A DNA stretch of 64,000 nucleotides from Cladocopium goreaui (Eukaryota; Sar; Dinophyceae; Suessiales; Symbiodiniaceae). The position numbers and the translations under genes were made by a program. The notes under the pieces are model-generated. The model was not told the DNA's origin. It saw only the letters and a program-made list of their open reading frames with translations, and did no database searches. Location: contig CAMXCT020000114.1 in the NCBI GenBank assembly GCA_947184155.2, forward strand, positions 427,501-491,500. Reading direction: 5' to 3'. The first letter of the stretch is position 1, and the number at the start of each line of letters is the position of its first letter. Shown here in pieces: positions 1 through 10,700 of this stretch.

Positions 1-1864
1 CTTTGGGCAACTTCTTTCAACACTCCGAGGAATATGATCACGATTCTTCGTAGTCAAACTTCCTTCTGTTTGGCTAATGACCTGCCAATGGCATGTCAAT
101 GACATGTCAATTTCATGGTGGAGATTGTCTCTTCACTCGTCACAGCAGTTATCAGGCGGTCACCCACAGGCCCCAGCCTCGTCAATGCCACTGATGTTTG
201 CCGCCGCAGTAAATCGTCCCACTGAATTCCTTGGGACCAAAGTTTCTCAGCCATGAATATAGACAGGCAGCCGAGTCAATTGGGTTTCTGCCACGAGAGG
301 ATCATGTGCCAGTTTTTTTGATACAGCCACGGTACACTAACCATAATAACCTAGTTGTATAATGTTGTATATTGGAAACTTGAAAGGTTTTATGGCTGCC
401 ATGCACGTGCCGCACACACCAGCTCACACTAATAGTAGGAAACAAAATAGCAAGGCTCCTGAGTGGGAACCACAGAGCCAGAGCTGAATGTTCCCCGCTG
501 TCGACAAGTTACACTTTGTCAGTGGTCGGTTTGCTCATCGCTTTGATTTGAGCTTCTAGCCCTTCCTGACACCGAGGAACTTCAAAGTTTGAGGTATCAT
601 GGAAACTGGCAGCTCAGACATGTTCAATTCGAAGCCGGATAGAATGCACTGGCAATAGCCTAGACAACGAAGGCAACCAATCCGCTACAGAAGTCCCGCT
701 TGGCTAAGAAGATGTTTTCTTTCAATAAGCAGCTAGAACCTGCAGCAACCTTTCCATCTGGATGTGTCTCAAACTTGGCAAGTATGCAGTTTCAACGATG
801 GATTGTGAATGTAAAGCAAACAAATTGGGGCGGCCTCCGATAAACCTGCCCATAATCGTCACAATTGCATAAATATCCTTGTCATCTTAAACATGTCTTT
901 ACCATTCTTTACCCACGTTCAGTGATTCAAGCTGCTCAAAAAGATGTTGCATTCAGCGCCTTCATCGCAATCATCTGCTCCATGGTCATCGCTTCCGCAG
1001 AAGCTTCCATGTCGTTGCCTATCCCAGTCACCATGGCAACTGCCCAGCGCAGTCAGTGCAGCCACTTTGGGCGCTGCCGGCGCTGCCTCGAAATTCTCAC
1101 TCAACGGCGTGCGACATGGTCCAGAGCAACTGTGGCCACAATATGCCATAATGACGTTCAATGTTTCTGTTTGGTACCGAATGGAATCGCCTTACAGCCC
1201 CTGCTTTGCAATGTCCATTTTTTCAGATATGGCTGGATTGGTCTTTGGGATGGTCTGTCGACTCATCTGCTTGATATCGCAACAGCTTCGGAGGTCCTTG
1301 ACTTCATCCTGGTATCAGCTCGACATCTTTCCAACAACTTGTCTAAACCAATTCTACAGTAATACTGTAATACTGTAATACAAATGAAAGCTCCCCAATC
1401 AGTTGCAGGATCTTCTCAAACGTCCTCCAGGATATGAAACTATACCAGGGATGCGGCTTCAACATTGAAAACATGGTGAACATCCGGCCATGCTACCAAG
1501 TAATTTGGGTCGCGTCTGAGGGGAATAGGAACTCTTGTGCTCCACCCAGTTCCATCCTGTTCCCGGTCAATAAAGTATTGGTCATCTTAAATTGGCTAAA
1601 ACATGCAACAAAACATGCTTTTACACCACTTTGGATCATCTTAAACCATCAATCTGCAATCATCTTTGGCATCAAATTCTGCAGATTCAAAGACTAACAC
1701 CACCGACTCCCCGGATGAGCAGCGAAGGTGTCTCTTTTGCCACTTGGCACACAGCAGTCTAAGCAGCATCGGCGGTGAGCTGCACTCGTACCTTGGACAG
1801 CTTCCAGTGAGGTGGACGGTTGGGGACAGAGGGATGGAATGGGGATAGATAATGATAGATATGG
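1..1864. other. No supported gene
   Basis: Mixed-composition DNA. The open frames at 865-1378 on both strands overlap one another and show no recognisable domain, signal or splice pattern. A 9-bp tandem AATACTGTA duplication lies near 1361-1381. I see nothing I can name here; it is intergenic or intronic. Confidence 0.5.
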
Positions 1865-1865
1865 A

Positions 1866-1974
1866 GGTTTCCCGAAATAGGGGTACCCATGGGTACCCCT
1901 AAGTCGTCCATTTTCAAAGGATTTTCCATGAAATAAACCATCCAGCTATTTGGGTAGCAACATTTATGGAAACC
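1866..1974. repeat. Short hairpin MITE-like element, copy 1
   Basis: The element begins GGTTTCC and ends GGAAACC, a 7-bp terminal inverted repeat. Inside is the palindrome GGGGTACCCATGGGTACCCC and the motif GATTTTCCATGAAATAAACC. Related copies lie at 10362-10462 and, inverted, at 32620-32731. Both flanks carry GGATAGAT, a possible target duplication. No coding capacity; a non-autonomous element by structure. Confidence 0.6.
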
Positions 1975-1989
1975 CCCTGGATAGATGCC

Positions 1990-2312
1990 TTCATTGAAAA
2001 TTGGCGGTGAATCCTATTGATCGCCATGTTGCTCTTGCCAGCAAAAAGCAGCCCAACTGCATTTCCCGCAACAAGCGCGAGCGAGGATCCTTGCGCAAAG
2101 AGGTATGACTGGCTATGACTCTGTGACTCACCGTCCTGATCCATCTGATACTCTTTGCCTCGAACAAGGTATCGGGCACACCGTGACCCACAAAATAAAC
2201 CCCAGTCCTTCTCCGAATGATGTCCGGACACCCGATGAATAAAGCCACCTAGCTGCAGATCCTCTTCCTTGGCAGATTCCCTCCATCCCTTGCCTTCCTC
2301 TACCATTGCCAA
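1990..2312 (-). CDS. Candidate exon(s), unknown protein
   Basis: An open minus frame of about 105 codons with protein-like composition, including a segment with WGLFCGSRCARYLVRGKEY and a following small hydrophobic stretch SSLALVAGNAVGLLFAG. No family recognised. A second minus frame is open over the same bases, so the frame is uncertain. The start and splice sites cannot be fixed. Its strand agrees with the rest of the window. Confidence 0.28.
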
Positions 2313-2857
2313 GTCTATCGCGTGTCAATATATCGTGCCTACTCGATCCTCAGTTATTTTAGACTCTCAAACTGTGCAGCAATCAATACCTTTGGATATA
2401 CCTTTGGAATAATTACAGTAGATGTCAATGTTTTCTAAAGTTGTGCATGCGATTATACTTTAAAAGTCCAAAACCATCTCAAATTGCACGCCGAATTCCA
2501 CTTGTGGGGATTAAGGATGGTTGCTTGTATACTTTTCTGTTTTAGTGCTGCTGGGGGCAGGCGCCAAAAGTCGAAAAGGGACATTGATTCTCAGAGGATT
2601 TCTTGTCATGACGTGCCTTAGCCCTTGTCATTGGGTATCTCAGCTGATCTTTTTCCAGTTGATTTGAGACATATTGATGCAACATTTCTGTAGGATGACT
2701 TCCATTGGGTGGTGTGAATCCATCATACAGTCCGGCGCTTTACTGTCGCTGTGGGTTCATTGAATATGTTGCATCCCAGATTGGGTGATTTATCATCCTC
2801 TAAAATGGCAAATTTGGACATTTTCAGACAAACCGTTAAGTGAAAATGGGGATGTGG
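2313..2857. other. No supported gene
   Basis: AT-moderate DNA without a convincing exon, repeat or RNA gene on either strand. Confidence 0.45.
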
Positions 2858-3361
2858 CTAGCCGCAGTTTGTTTCTCCATCTTCCGAACTGGCCGAACTG
2901 GCGTCGCAGCCCTGAAACGTTTGAAGGCCGCGCAGCAGGGTGACTACACCTGCCCCTACTTCGGCAGCAATAGAGAGTATGTTATGTGAGCCATTCAAAA
3001 GGCACAAGATTGAGGCAAATACTGTACACTTTACTCTTGTGGCAAGAGAGTTCACGGCTCACATTCTGAACCTCCAAATCAGTTTGCATCCGGTGGCTCA
3101 CAGTTGGAATCTTCCACTGCACGCTGTAGCTACTACCACTCCCGCGAAGCAAATCAGGCACTTTCAGAGGTCAGTGCCATTGTCGATGGCTTGGAGAACT
3201 TTCAATGCGATCAACAATCTCACTGACCCGCGAAAGCGACCGGCTTCGCCTTGATGAGTTTCAGACTCTGCTGTTCCAAAGCTCGAAATTGGTGGCAAAT
3301 CTTCCTTTTCAGCAAGCTGCAGTAGAGACCAGGGATGAAACTTGAAATCCTCTATTGCCAT
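2858..3361 (-). CDS. Candidate two-exon gene fragment, unknown
   Basis: Two protein-like minus blocks lie in order: about 3361-3164, starting at a possible Met (MAIEDFKFHPWSLLQLAEKE) and containing GEAGRFRGSVRLLIALKVL, and about 3055-2858, ending VTLLRGLQTFQGCDASS then an acidic tail and a stop. They could be neighbouring exons of one gene. I recognise no domain; the splice joins are not proved. Confidence 0.3.
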
Positions 3362-3449
3362 TTCTGAATAACTGTAGAGCAAATGAGTATACCTTTCGTT
3401 CATCCCAGTGCCTTTTTGAGCCTCATCGCAGGTGGCGTTTTTTCTCAAA

Positions 3450-4429
3450 TCTCGTCAACTGTCACAGAGTTGCGGCCCAAGTACAGAAGTCAGGGCACAC
3501 ACCAAATTGGAAACTGGCACTATCCCGGAAACATGGGATGTCACACGGGTTTTGTGGGGAATTGATTGAAATCCAGTCATGGCGCTTTTAAAATAGGACA
3601 CCAGTGGGACCGGGACCCATTGCTATGATGATGTCTCCAGCTGACATGCCAAAGCTGATGACGGAACATCGCAAATTCTTGGGAGCTCAAAACCACAAAA
3701 CACACGAAGCGACTCCACAGGTCAGACATGGACGAAGCTGACAGCGAAGTCCCCGTCAAAGATCTTCAGCCGCAGATATTTTCTCATCCATGGCTCCAGG
3801 CAGGAAATTCAGACAAGGAAAACGAACAAATTCAAACACTTCAGGTATATACGGTATAGGCATAGGTCTGAAGAAGATCTAAAACCTCTTCTAAGAAATG
3901 TATAGAAATGTCATGAAATATCCTCGAACTGTCAAAAACTGGATGATGATGAACATTGATGCTCCAGAAATTAAATGGCCACGGAAAGACTGGAACAAGG
4001 CACCTGCAGAAAGAGGAAATAAATAAGGGTTTCACCAGAATAACTTGCATATCTGTTTGGAGGTGTATCACCTACTGGCTGTTTCTAGCGACACTAAAAT
4101 AACTGTGAGTGGAGAAGCATGAAGCGTATGAAATGAAGTTGTGAAAACCGGAAATGACTCTGAAACTATCTGAAACTGACATTAGCAGAAATACAAGATC
4201 ATTCCAACAAACCTTGAACAAAGAAGGTGGCCAGAAAAGAATCGAAGTGAGAAAACCGTTGGATCCCTGCTTGCTTCCAGGCACCCAATTCGTCAAGGCC
4301 TGGCCATACTTCTGGGTCCAGGCTGCTTCAGCAACCTCAGATGTAGCAACCTTTGAAGGTCGTTTCAGGTTTCAGGTGCCCAACATATGATGGAAATGAT
4401 GCAAAGACTCCTATCAATGATAAAAATAC
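3450..4429. other. No supported gene
   Basis: Open frames here (for example minus 3577-3759 and 3841-4296) are hydrophobic or low-complexity and overlap frames on the other strand. I see no domain, RNA gene or repeat. Confidence 0.4.
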
Positions 4430-4513
4430 TTATCATTGTCATCGTAATCATCATCGTAATCATCATCGTCGTCGTCGTCGTCGTCGTCGTCGTCTCATCA
4501 TCATCATCATGAT
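4430..4513. repeat. CAT/CGT trinucleotide microsatellite
   Basis: Imperfect ATCATCGTA units give way to an uninterrupted (CGT)n run of about ten units and then (CAT)n. Any frame across it translates to runs of Arg or His, which is an artefact of the repeat. Confidence 0.9.
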
Positions 4514-5577
4514 AAGGTCAGTTAAAATCTGTCCTGCCTTTCAATGACATAGATAGCAAATGATAGCAGCATGATTATGTGCACCATGGGGCTTCAAGCA
4601 ATTGCACTGGCTGTGCAGACCGCTCAGCCAACATCTGCGCTGCGGCTGCATAGTCGAAAGCCTCCTGTCAGGATGGACATCCGGGTGTCTGTTTCTCTGA
4701 GACATGTTCTACTTAGCAATCTCAGATCAACAGAACAAAAAAGACGTGTTCAAGTCTCGAAGTGAAGCTTGTGTCGAAATGTCACTCCTGGTACGGATGC
4801 TCAAAGAAAAGTTCGACGTCATCATCCAAACAGCCTCCAAGCACCACACTTCATAAGGCAGGAGTGCAGTTACAGTAGATGCTTCAAGAGTGGGGTCCAA
4901 CGCACCCACAATCGGCATTTTGAGTGTAAGTCAAGCCATACATTTTGGCTTTGTTTGGTGTTGCATCTCCAATCTAAGTGGTTTTATCTTTGTTTTTCCT
5001 TTTGAAATTCCCCAAGTTTTGATGATCCCCCCAATCAATGTGGTAAACACAGTGCCATCAACAGTGATAAGTGATGGTTGTTTTTAGCCATCCAATTCTG
5101 GTACAACTAAGTCATTGGTGGTTTACATGGTGATGCTTCGGGCTTCACCACGTGTCCACGATGTCCACGCCTGTGATCTTGGACACTTGCACGAAAGCTA
5201 AGGCTGGAGGAGGATTTGGGCATCTGCTATGGCCTCGGCCATAAATTGTCTCACCGGAAAAAACCAAACGGCCATTCTGGGTGGACAAAACTGAAATAAG
5301 TTATCGCTTAAAACAAATATCTAAGATAGATGTGCATCCTCCAATTGTCAAGGGGAAATGATCATGTTATCAGCCAGTTAAAGCTATTTGTATACGAGAT
5401 ATGCCCCAGTAATATATGTGCGATAACCACTATGACATACTATGACTATAACCACTAATTCAAATGGGATGCACCCCAAAGATAATCCAAATATGTCTCA
5501 ATCCTTAGACACCCCCGTATCATAGCGAAAACGCTTTGCTTCAGGCTCTGCTTCCACAAGGCTGCGCCGAGTTTCTG
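4514..5577. other. Mostly non-coding; one weak exon candidate
   Basis: A minus frame at 4918-4727 (LLPYEVWCLEAVWMMTSNF) could be an exon but has nothing to identify it. The rest, 4920-5577, has no supported gene. Confidence 0.3.
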
Positions 5578-5778
5578 TCAAGGGTGCGGCACTCCACAGA
5601 AAGCGGATCGATTGGATACATGCCTGCGACTTGCAGTGCTGAGACTCAAGGAACATATCATGACACTAGGCCACAAAAAGCTTAACGGAACAAGTGCAAG
5701 GTGTCGTGTCTTATTTCTTCCAGCACCAGCAGCAACTTTGCAGTCTTGGAGTTCTTTGAGCAAGTCATTGGCTGTCAC
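5578..5778 (-). CDS. Candidate exon, unknown protein
   Basis: A minus open frame reading MTANDLLKELQDCKVAAGAG near its start followed by a hydrophobic stretch LALVPLSFLWPSVMICSLSL. The composition is protein-like and the strand matches the cluster. No family recognised and no splice boundary fixed. Confidence 0.3.
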   Translation of the reverse strand: MTANDLLKELQDCKVAAGAGRNKTRHLALVPLSFLWPSVMICSLSLSTASRRHVSNRSAFCGVPHP

Positions 5779-6058
5779 AACATGTCACCACCCTTACAAC
5801 CTTCACCATGTATCTCTCATTGAACGTGCAATTTAAGTCTCAGTTGCCGCTTCAAAACATCTAAATAATAATTAGTTGACAATAATGTTCAAGTTCTAGA
5901 TAATTTATGTTCTAAATCTTTCAGGGCAAAAATCTGAACAGATTGGGAAACACAACGGCCTTTAGCTGTTTGATTCTTTTTGTTTCTATAGGTTTGTGCC
6001 ACTGATTCTGCGGAAGGGATCACAAGGGTAAGCATTTCTTGAGAACAGCCTGATTTGT

Positions 6059-6514
6059 TCAGTCGCCTGTTGCTGGTCCGGTATGTAGAAGATGACAACA
6101 CCTTTTGACATAGAACGCAAACAAGTAGACAGACTTCAAGCAGAACCTCCTGACCTTGCGTGTAGGTCCGTCGAAAACAAAAAGAAACCAGCAATCGCGA
6201 GCACAAAAGGACAATGAACAAAACATCCGAACATTGAACTTTGCCAAGGAATGTGGCAGAACAACAAAGGAATGCGAATGATTGCAACAGTTAGTTGCTT
6301 GAAAATGACAGTGGGCGAAATGATCTGAATGTTCGATTCGGAGAATGTTCGATTCTGGGAGGCTACCTGATTCTTTTAGAACCCTCCTGCCCTCAAAGCA
6401 GCCATCATCTCTTCTTGACCTCAGGCAGTGGCTGAAGGCACATTCAACATGTGCCAAAAGTGCTTGCCTACCAACACCCTGCTGAGGCGCTGAAGCAAAC
6501 GCATCGAATCTCAT
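6059..6514 (-). CDS. Candidate exon downstream of membrane protein
   Basis: A 151-codon minus open frame starting MRFDAFASAPQQGVGRQALL. The first third looks protein-like; the rest is Cys/Phe-rich and may be intron read-through. It lies 3' of the 6596-7009 membrane protein on the same strand. No domain recognised. Confidence 0.22.
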   Translation of the reverse strand: MRFDAFASAPQQGVGRQALLAHVECAFSHCLRSRRDDGCFEGRRVLKESGSLPESNILRIEHSDHFAHCHFQATNCCNHSHSFVVLPHSLAKFNVRMFCSLSFCARDCWFLFVFDGPTRKVRRFCLKSVYLFAFYVKRCCHLLHTGPATGD

Positions 6515-6595
6515 TTTGCACGACTTCGCTCTTGCAATATCCTGAAATGCTGTACATAACTTTCAAGATTAATCGGTTATGCCAAGAATGACTCA

Positions 6596-7009
6596 CTAAG
6601 ACATGGCACAGCCGGTGTCCAATCCTAAGTCGCCTGATTGGTACAGGCCATTAAGAAAGCATGCAGCATACTCAGATATGCTCAGGGACTTTCCGTCTAA
6701 GCCCATAAGAGCCCAAACTGCATCCCAAAGAAATGAGAACGTCCAGTCCCAAACTGCATCCCGAACTGCATCTGTTGCAAATGACAAAGGCACCTGCAGC
6801 GCTGCTACCAACAAAGTCACAACTAGTGTAACTAGTTCGTAGCATGCTTGGAGCAATAGTAAGAACAGTTCTAGTTCTAGACATATTTTGGTTCCAGCAC
6901 TGGAAACCAGTGCGTCACCTGCCAACCCCACAAACCCCAGGACGAGGCAAACGGCGATGGAAACGATGATGCGTCTGGCCCACATGACGACAATGCGTTT
7001 TGTCTCCAT
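6596..7009 (-). CDS. Small predicted membrane protein, unknown
   Basis: The open frame extends from 7381 (261 codons), but the protein-like part begins at METKRIVVMWARRIIVSIAV, whose ATG is at 7009, and I prefer that start (137 codons). It has two strong hydrophobic segments: one right after the start (IIVSIAVCLVLGFVGLAGDA) and a long one (CLELELFLLLLQACYELVTL and onward). An aromatic, amphipathic region with AVRDAVWDWTFSFLWDAVWA follows, then a short soluble tail. The upstream part of the frame also has hydrophobic stretches and could be a further exon. No known family; probably an integral membrane protein. It is intronless as read, and a spliced 5' part is possible. Confidence 0.45.
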   Translation of the reverse strand: METKRIVVMWARRIIVSIAVCLVLGFVGLAGDALVSSAGTKICLELELFLLLLQACYELVTLVVTLLVAALQVPLSFATDAVRDAVWDWTFSFLWDAVWALMGLDGKSLSISEYAACFLNGLYQSGDLGLDTGCAMS

Positions 7010-7161
7010 GGCTGCAGAGATGATGCCCATGTTTTGCGTATTCGGCGTGGACGGCAGGGCGTTATTCGTGCACAACTGATGACTCAAAATACTCAAATCA
7101 AATTGGGCCGAAATGATACCACGGAAGCTTTCTGAGCCGTCTCTAGCATGGCAGATGAATG

Positions 7162-7188
7162 CAGAATAACACAGAATAACACAGATGA
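7162..7188. repeat. 10-bp tandem duplication (ACAGAATAAC)
   Basis: Two full copies and a partial third of a 10-bp unit. It belongs to a set of exact 10-bp tandem duplications seen throughout the window. Confidence 0.8.
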
Positions 7189-7381
7189 ACCACAATTGCA
7201 ACAATGCCCCTCCAAGCAAGTTCTGCATCACTGAGTGCCCGGACAAAAATGTTTGGCTCTCGAAGCTCCAGCAGCTCCAACCCGATACAGATGGGCACAT
7301 CCCCAACTGAGACATATGGTCAACAGCGAAAATTATCGCAACATACCTCAGCGAAATCATATATCCAAAAATCATAATCAA

Positions 7382-7553
7382 TATTAAATTGACAAATATA
7401 TAATATATATATATATCATATTATATATATATATGTATATCATATTATATATATATATATGTATATTAAACATTATTAAACTTATCTATTTATTTATGTA
7501 GTTATTTGCATATTGTGATATATATATATATCATATTGATATTATATATACAC
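7382..7553. repeat. AT-rich TA/TATATC repeat
   Basis: About 170 bp of alternating TA runs broken by ATCATAT and TATTTATTTATG. Low complexity with no coding value. It directly follows the donor side of the exon at 7657-7554, so it is probably intron. Confidence 0.85.
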
Positions 7554-7657
7554 ATGCCCATCCCCATGCCGCCTTCGGGCATCTCCACGTGCATCATCTC
7601 CTCTGCCAGCCACTGCAGTCTTGGCTCCGTCTCCACCCGCAGGAAGCGCCGGAAGGC
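7554..7657 (-). CDS. Internal exon of an unknown protein
   Basis: A GC-rich island in AT-rich surroundings. On the minus strand an acceptor TTCTCCCAG|GCC opens a frame reading AFRRFLRVETEPRLQWLAEE and then Met/Gly-rich sequence, closing at a GGGCAT|GTGTAT donor. Base composition, frame and both splice signals agree, so I take it as a real 104-nt exon. The parent gene is not identified; neighbouring exon-like islands on the same strand (8640-8760, 10480-10610, 11590-11762, 12330-12424) could belong to it. Confidence 0.6.
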
Positions 7658-7699
7658 CTGGGAGAAAGAGAACTAAGAGGCTTTGGGTTTTAAAAAAAC

Positions 7700-8110
7700 T
7701 GGTTATATAACCTTTTTTAGGGGGTTATGAGAATATCTGACTTATCAAAGGTTATAAGAAAGTTAATTCATCTAACATAACCTAATTCTCACCAGTACTA
7801 TATATATATAGGTTAATCATATCATAGATTACTTATATATCATGGGTTATAATGGCTTATCACAGGTAATAATGTTGTAGCCTATGATAAGTAATATCTT
7901 ATAACCCATGATAGTTTTAATAATAGGTATATAATAGGTCATTATAATTATAATAGTACTGTATTATTATCTCATAGGTTACCATAAATTATCCTATATA
8001 ATTTATCACAATTTAGTAGTATTATGTACTACTACAAGATATGGGATAATTTATGATAACCTGAGATGTTACTGTTATAATTTGTTATACCAGTAATGGC
8101 CATGGAGTTA
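7700..8110. repeat. AT-rich island with nested inverted repeats
   Basis: Two clear inverted repeats. ATCATGGGTTAT at 7839-7850 pairs with ATAACCCATGAT at 7901-7912. AGGTTACCATAAATTATCC at 7976-7994 pairs with GGATAATTTATGATAACCT at 8044-8062 (18 of 19). Many related ATAGGTTA/TAACCTAT words occur between and around them. The region can fold into several hairpins and may be a decayed MITE cluster in an intron. Confidence 0.7.
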
Positions 8111-8639
8111 GTTGAACCGTAATAATTGCTTCTTACTGGCTATATAGCGTAGTAGGTGACCAATTAAGTAGTCCCAAGGCCAATCTAAGAAGAATCTAAA
8201 TCGAAGTTTCGCCCAGTGGATTTGGGATGCCAAGAGGTGGGTTGGAATGCTTTCCAACACTAGTTGTTTCACTGGAACCTGATCTGTTCCGTGGTGCCTG
8301 TGCCTTTAAAAGTTGTTTCAACTGCTGCAAGAAAACAAAGAATCATCACGCCCTACTTCGGAATGCTCCACCCTGATCAAACAGCTATGCTTCAAACGAT
8401 TCAATAGGATAAGTTCTCATCACTACAAGAGAGCCAGTCCAAACTTAGAACCACCAAATTAGGCTTTGCCTGGGTTACCCTCAAGATGGTTTATCATCAT
8501 GTTGGCCATCCAGTGGACTTTTTTTGCCCCAATTTTCAACATTCTGATCATCACACCCCATAAATCCCCATCCTTTGGATAGACATTTGGGCCATAGTCG
8601 GCCATAGATTAGGAGAAGTTTCCCAGCATTTTCCCACCA

Positions 8640-8765
8640 CCCCATGGCCCAGCCTCGATCCCGAAATGCACTGGCGAGTTGGTCACCGTGTGCGCCATGG
8701 ACACGGCCCAACGCCCGCTGCGCCCGCTGCTGGAACCGCTGGGTGCTGCTCCTGGTGCCGGTTTT
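8640..8765. other. GC-rich exon-like island, frame unresolved
   Basis: Composition is much richer in GC than its surroundings. Minus-strand readings after a CACCAG|GAGC acceptor include SMAHTVTNSPVHFGIEAGPW. A plus-strand reading (MDTAQRPLRPLLEPLGAAPG) is also open. The minus strand is preferred from the cluster orientation, but the frame is not settled. Confidence 0.35.
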
Positions 8766-8816
8766 TACAAAGCTGGATGGAGTTGAAATATGTTGAAATA
8801 ACCATAACATAATAAA

Positions 8817-9272
8817 TTATGAAAAGGTTGTGGTATATGAGGTTGTGGTATATGAAATATTGAGGTTATCAGCATAATATACCATAACCAACCTGTTCAT
8901 TAACCTGATAATTGATAAGTTCGTGAGCCAATGTGAACCATAACAATTTATACATGTACACAATTTACAGAATGATGACAATTGTTTGAACAGGATGATA
9001 ATGAGATGTATAGATCGCTGACCTGACAGCTGTCGGCAAGCCAAATTTGTACTTCCGCAAGCCCCAAAGGCCCAAATTGTCTTCAAAGCCCCTAGCCTTC
9101 GCAAATATCTGGGTTCAATATGATCTAAGTATGTCTAATTTGTTGCTCGGTTTTGTTGATGTTTATCCCAAAAGAAAACGAATGAGACGGCAGGTCCCCA
9201 CAAGCTCCTGGACCTGCCAATCCGGTCTTCTGCCACCACGATTGCTGCCCTTCACCTGAACTCATTGAGATG
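8817..9272. other. No supported gene
   Basis: AT-rich stretch, then a short GC-richer patch at 9170-9260 that might be an exon (minus reading VKGSNRGGRRPDWQVQELVG). No domain, and boundaries are unclear. Confidence 0.3.
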
Positions 9273-9369
9273 GAAAATACATCATTAAATACATGAAAAT
9301 ACATGAAAATGCATCAAAATACATGGAAAATACATGGAAATACATGAAATCATGAAAATACATGAACAT
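9273..9369. repeat. AAAATACATG ten-bp minisatellite
   Basis: About ten imperfect copies of a 10-bp unit (AAAATACATG with variants AAAATGCATC, GAAATACATG). Pure repeat. Confidence 0.85.
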
Positions 9370-9459
9370 ATCGAGTTTAAGATTCCATCCGTTGCATGCA
9401 AGGTTCTTAGAATTTCTTAGAACTGCTGATTTGGATCCTTCAAGGTCCCTAGCGTCACC

Positions 9460-10361
9460 TTGAAGCCTTCAAGATGCAGTATACAAACACATTTGGTTTG
9501 TAAGTTTGGATGTCAAACCAGAACATCTTTCATGGTGGATCAATGTCCCTTTGAATCAATCCACTGTCATTTCCATGGGGGAAAAAAAAAAAGTTGGACC
9601 AAACCTGGATTTGTCACCATCATTTCTGATGACCGAAGCCTTGTGAACGGAAGCTGCCGCACCTGCAACTTCTGGTTCGACTCCATAGCTCGCAACCTCG
9701 GCAACTCGATCCAATCCGACTGCGAAGAAAGTAGATATGGTAGATATAGTGGATATATGTGGATATACTATACTTTAAATGTAGTCTAGTGATGTCTGGT
9801 GGATCTATTATATGTGGATTATTTTGGGTGATATAGATAGAGTGGATTGTTCAGGGTGATATTTACATCTGAAGTGTTCTCTGGTGAATTGGGATTGTGT
9901 TTCAAGAACATTGCAATGAAGGTCAGGCAGGAGGATCAAATGCATGGCCACTGCCCGGCTCGGGCTCAAAGTGTTGATGCAGCCGTTGATTTCCATGTCA
10001 TAATGTCTGCAACTATCCCTCAAAATTTCAAAATGTATGAGTCCAGCAATTAAGTCAACCCTTATGAATCAAATCTCAGATCAAATATGTTCAACAAAAT
10101 GCCAGATACATCAAACTACCGGAAATCTGCAAACCGAGGGGCACGGGACTGCCAAGGGTCAACCCTTGGTGCAGCTGTTTTGGGCAAATTCGCGTATGGG
10201 CCTTCGCTGTGGTCAATGATTCATCAAGGGCTGGTTGCTATGGACTCCCAATGGCAAAAAGACGGGGACAAAGAAATCAGTTCATTCTAAAGACATTTGA
10301 AGACGGTGGAAAGGTCAGAAATTGCCATCTGCAGCTCTTGATACAAAGATGATCATGTGGT
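9460..10361. other. No confidently supported gene
   Basis: A plus frame at 9460-9789 and a minus reading around 9730-9600 (containing MESNQKLQVRQLPFTRLRSS) compete over the same bases. A GGTTCGACTCC word at 9671 resembles a tRNA B box but there is no A box or cloverleaf. Nothing else is named. Confidence 0.3.
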
Positions 10362-10462
10362 GGTTTCCTAAAATAGGGAGTACCCCTAGTTATCATCCAT
10401 TTATAGATGGATTTTCCATGACATAAACCATTCATATTGGGGATCCCCCATGAATGGAAACC
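10362..10462. repeat. Short hairpin MITE-like element, copy 2
   Basis: Starts GGTTTCC and ends GGAAACC, 101 bp. Internal ATCCATTTATAGATGGAT palindrome and GATTTTCCATGACATAAACC match copy 1, as do AGTACCCC and GGGGATCCCCC blocks. Same family and orientation as 1866-1974. Confidence 0.65.
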
Positions 10463-10479
10463 CCTATGCCGAGCCGAAG

Positions 10480-10610
10480 AGACCTCACGGTGGTTTCGGC
10501 ATGTTTCGGCATGTTTCGGCCTTCCAGCAACTGAAGCATCCGGCGATCCGTGTCCTCATTTTGCAGGCCACGTAACTCCTGAGATGGTAACAGTTGGTGA
10601 GGCGGTACCA
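10480..10610 (-). CDS. Candidate exon, unknown protein
   Basis: A minus reading with protein-like, charged composition: LPSQELRGLQNEDTDRRMLQ followed by LLEGRNMPKHAETTVRSLRL. It contains a 10-bp tandem repeat (ATGTTTCGGC, 10491-10520), which would encode part of NMPKHAETTV. No family recognised; the splice sites were not resolved. Confidence 0.4.
10491..10520. repeat. 10-bp tandem triplication (ATGTTTCGGC)
   Basis: Three consecutive 10-bp units, the first with TG for AT. It lies inside a candidate exon. Confidence 0.85.
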
Positions 10611-10700
10611 CAAGCAACATGGCAGTGTGTCAAAACCCTTGTACCCCTGGTGAACATCAAAATAGCTGGTAAATGGATGTTCATCCCCCTAAAAATGGTA

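Noticed and set aside
9671-9681. GGTTCGACTCC resembling a tRNA B box
   Set aside because: No A box upstream at the right distance and no cloverleaf.
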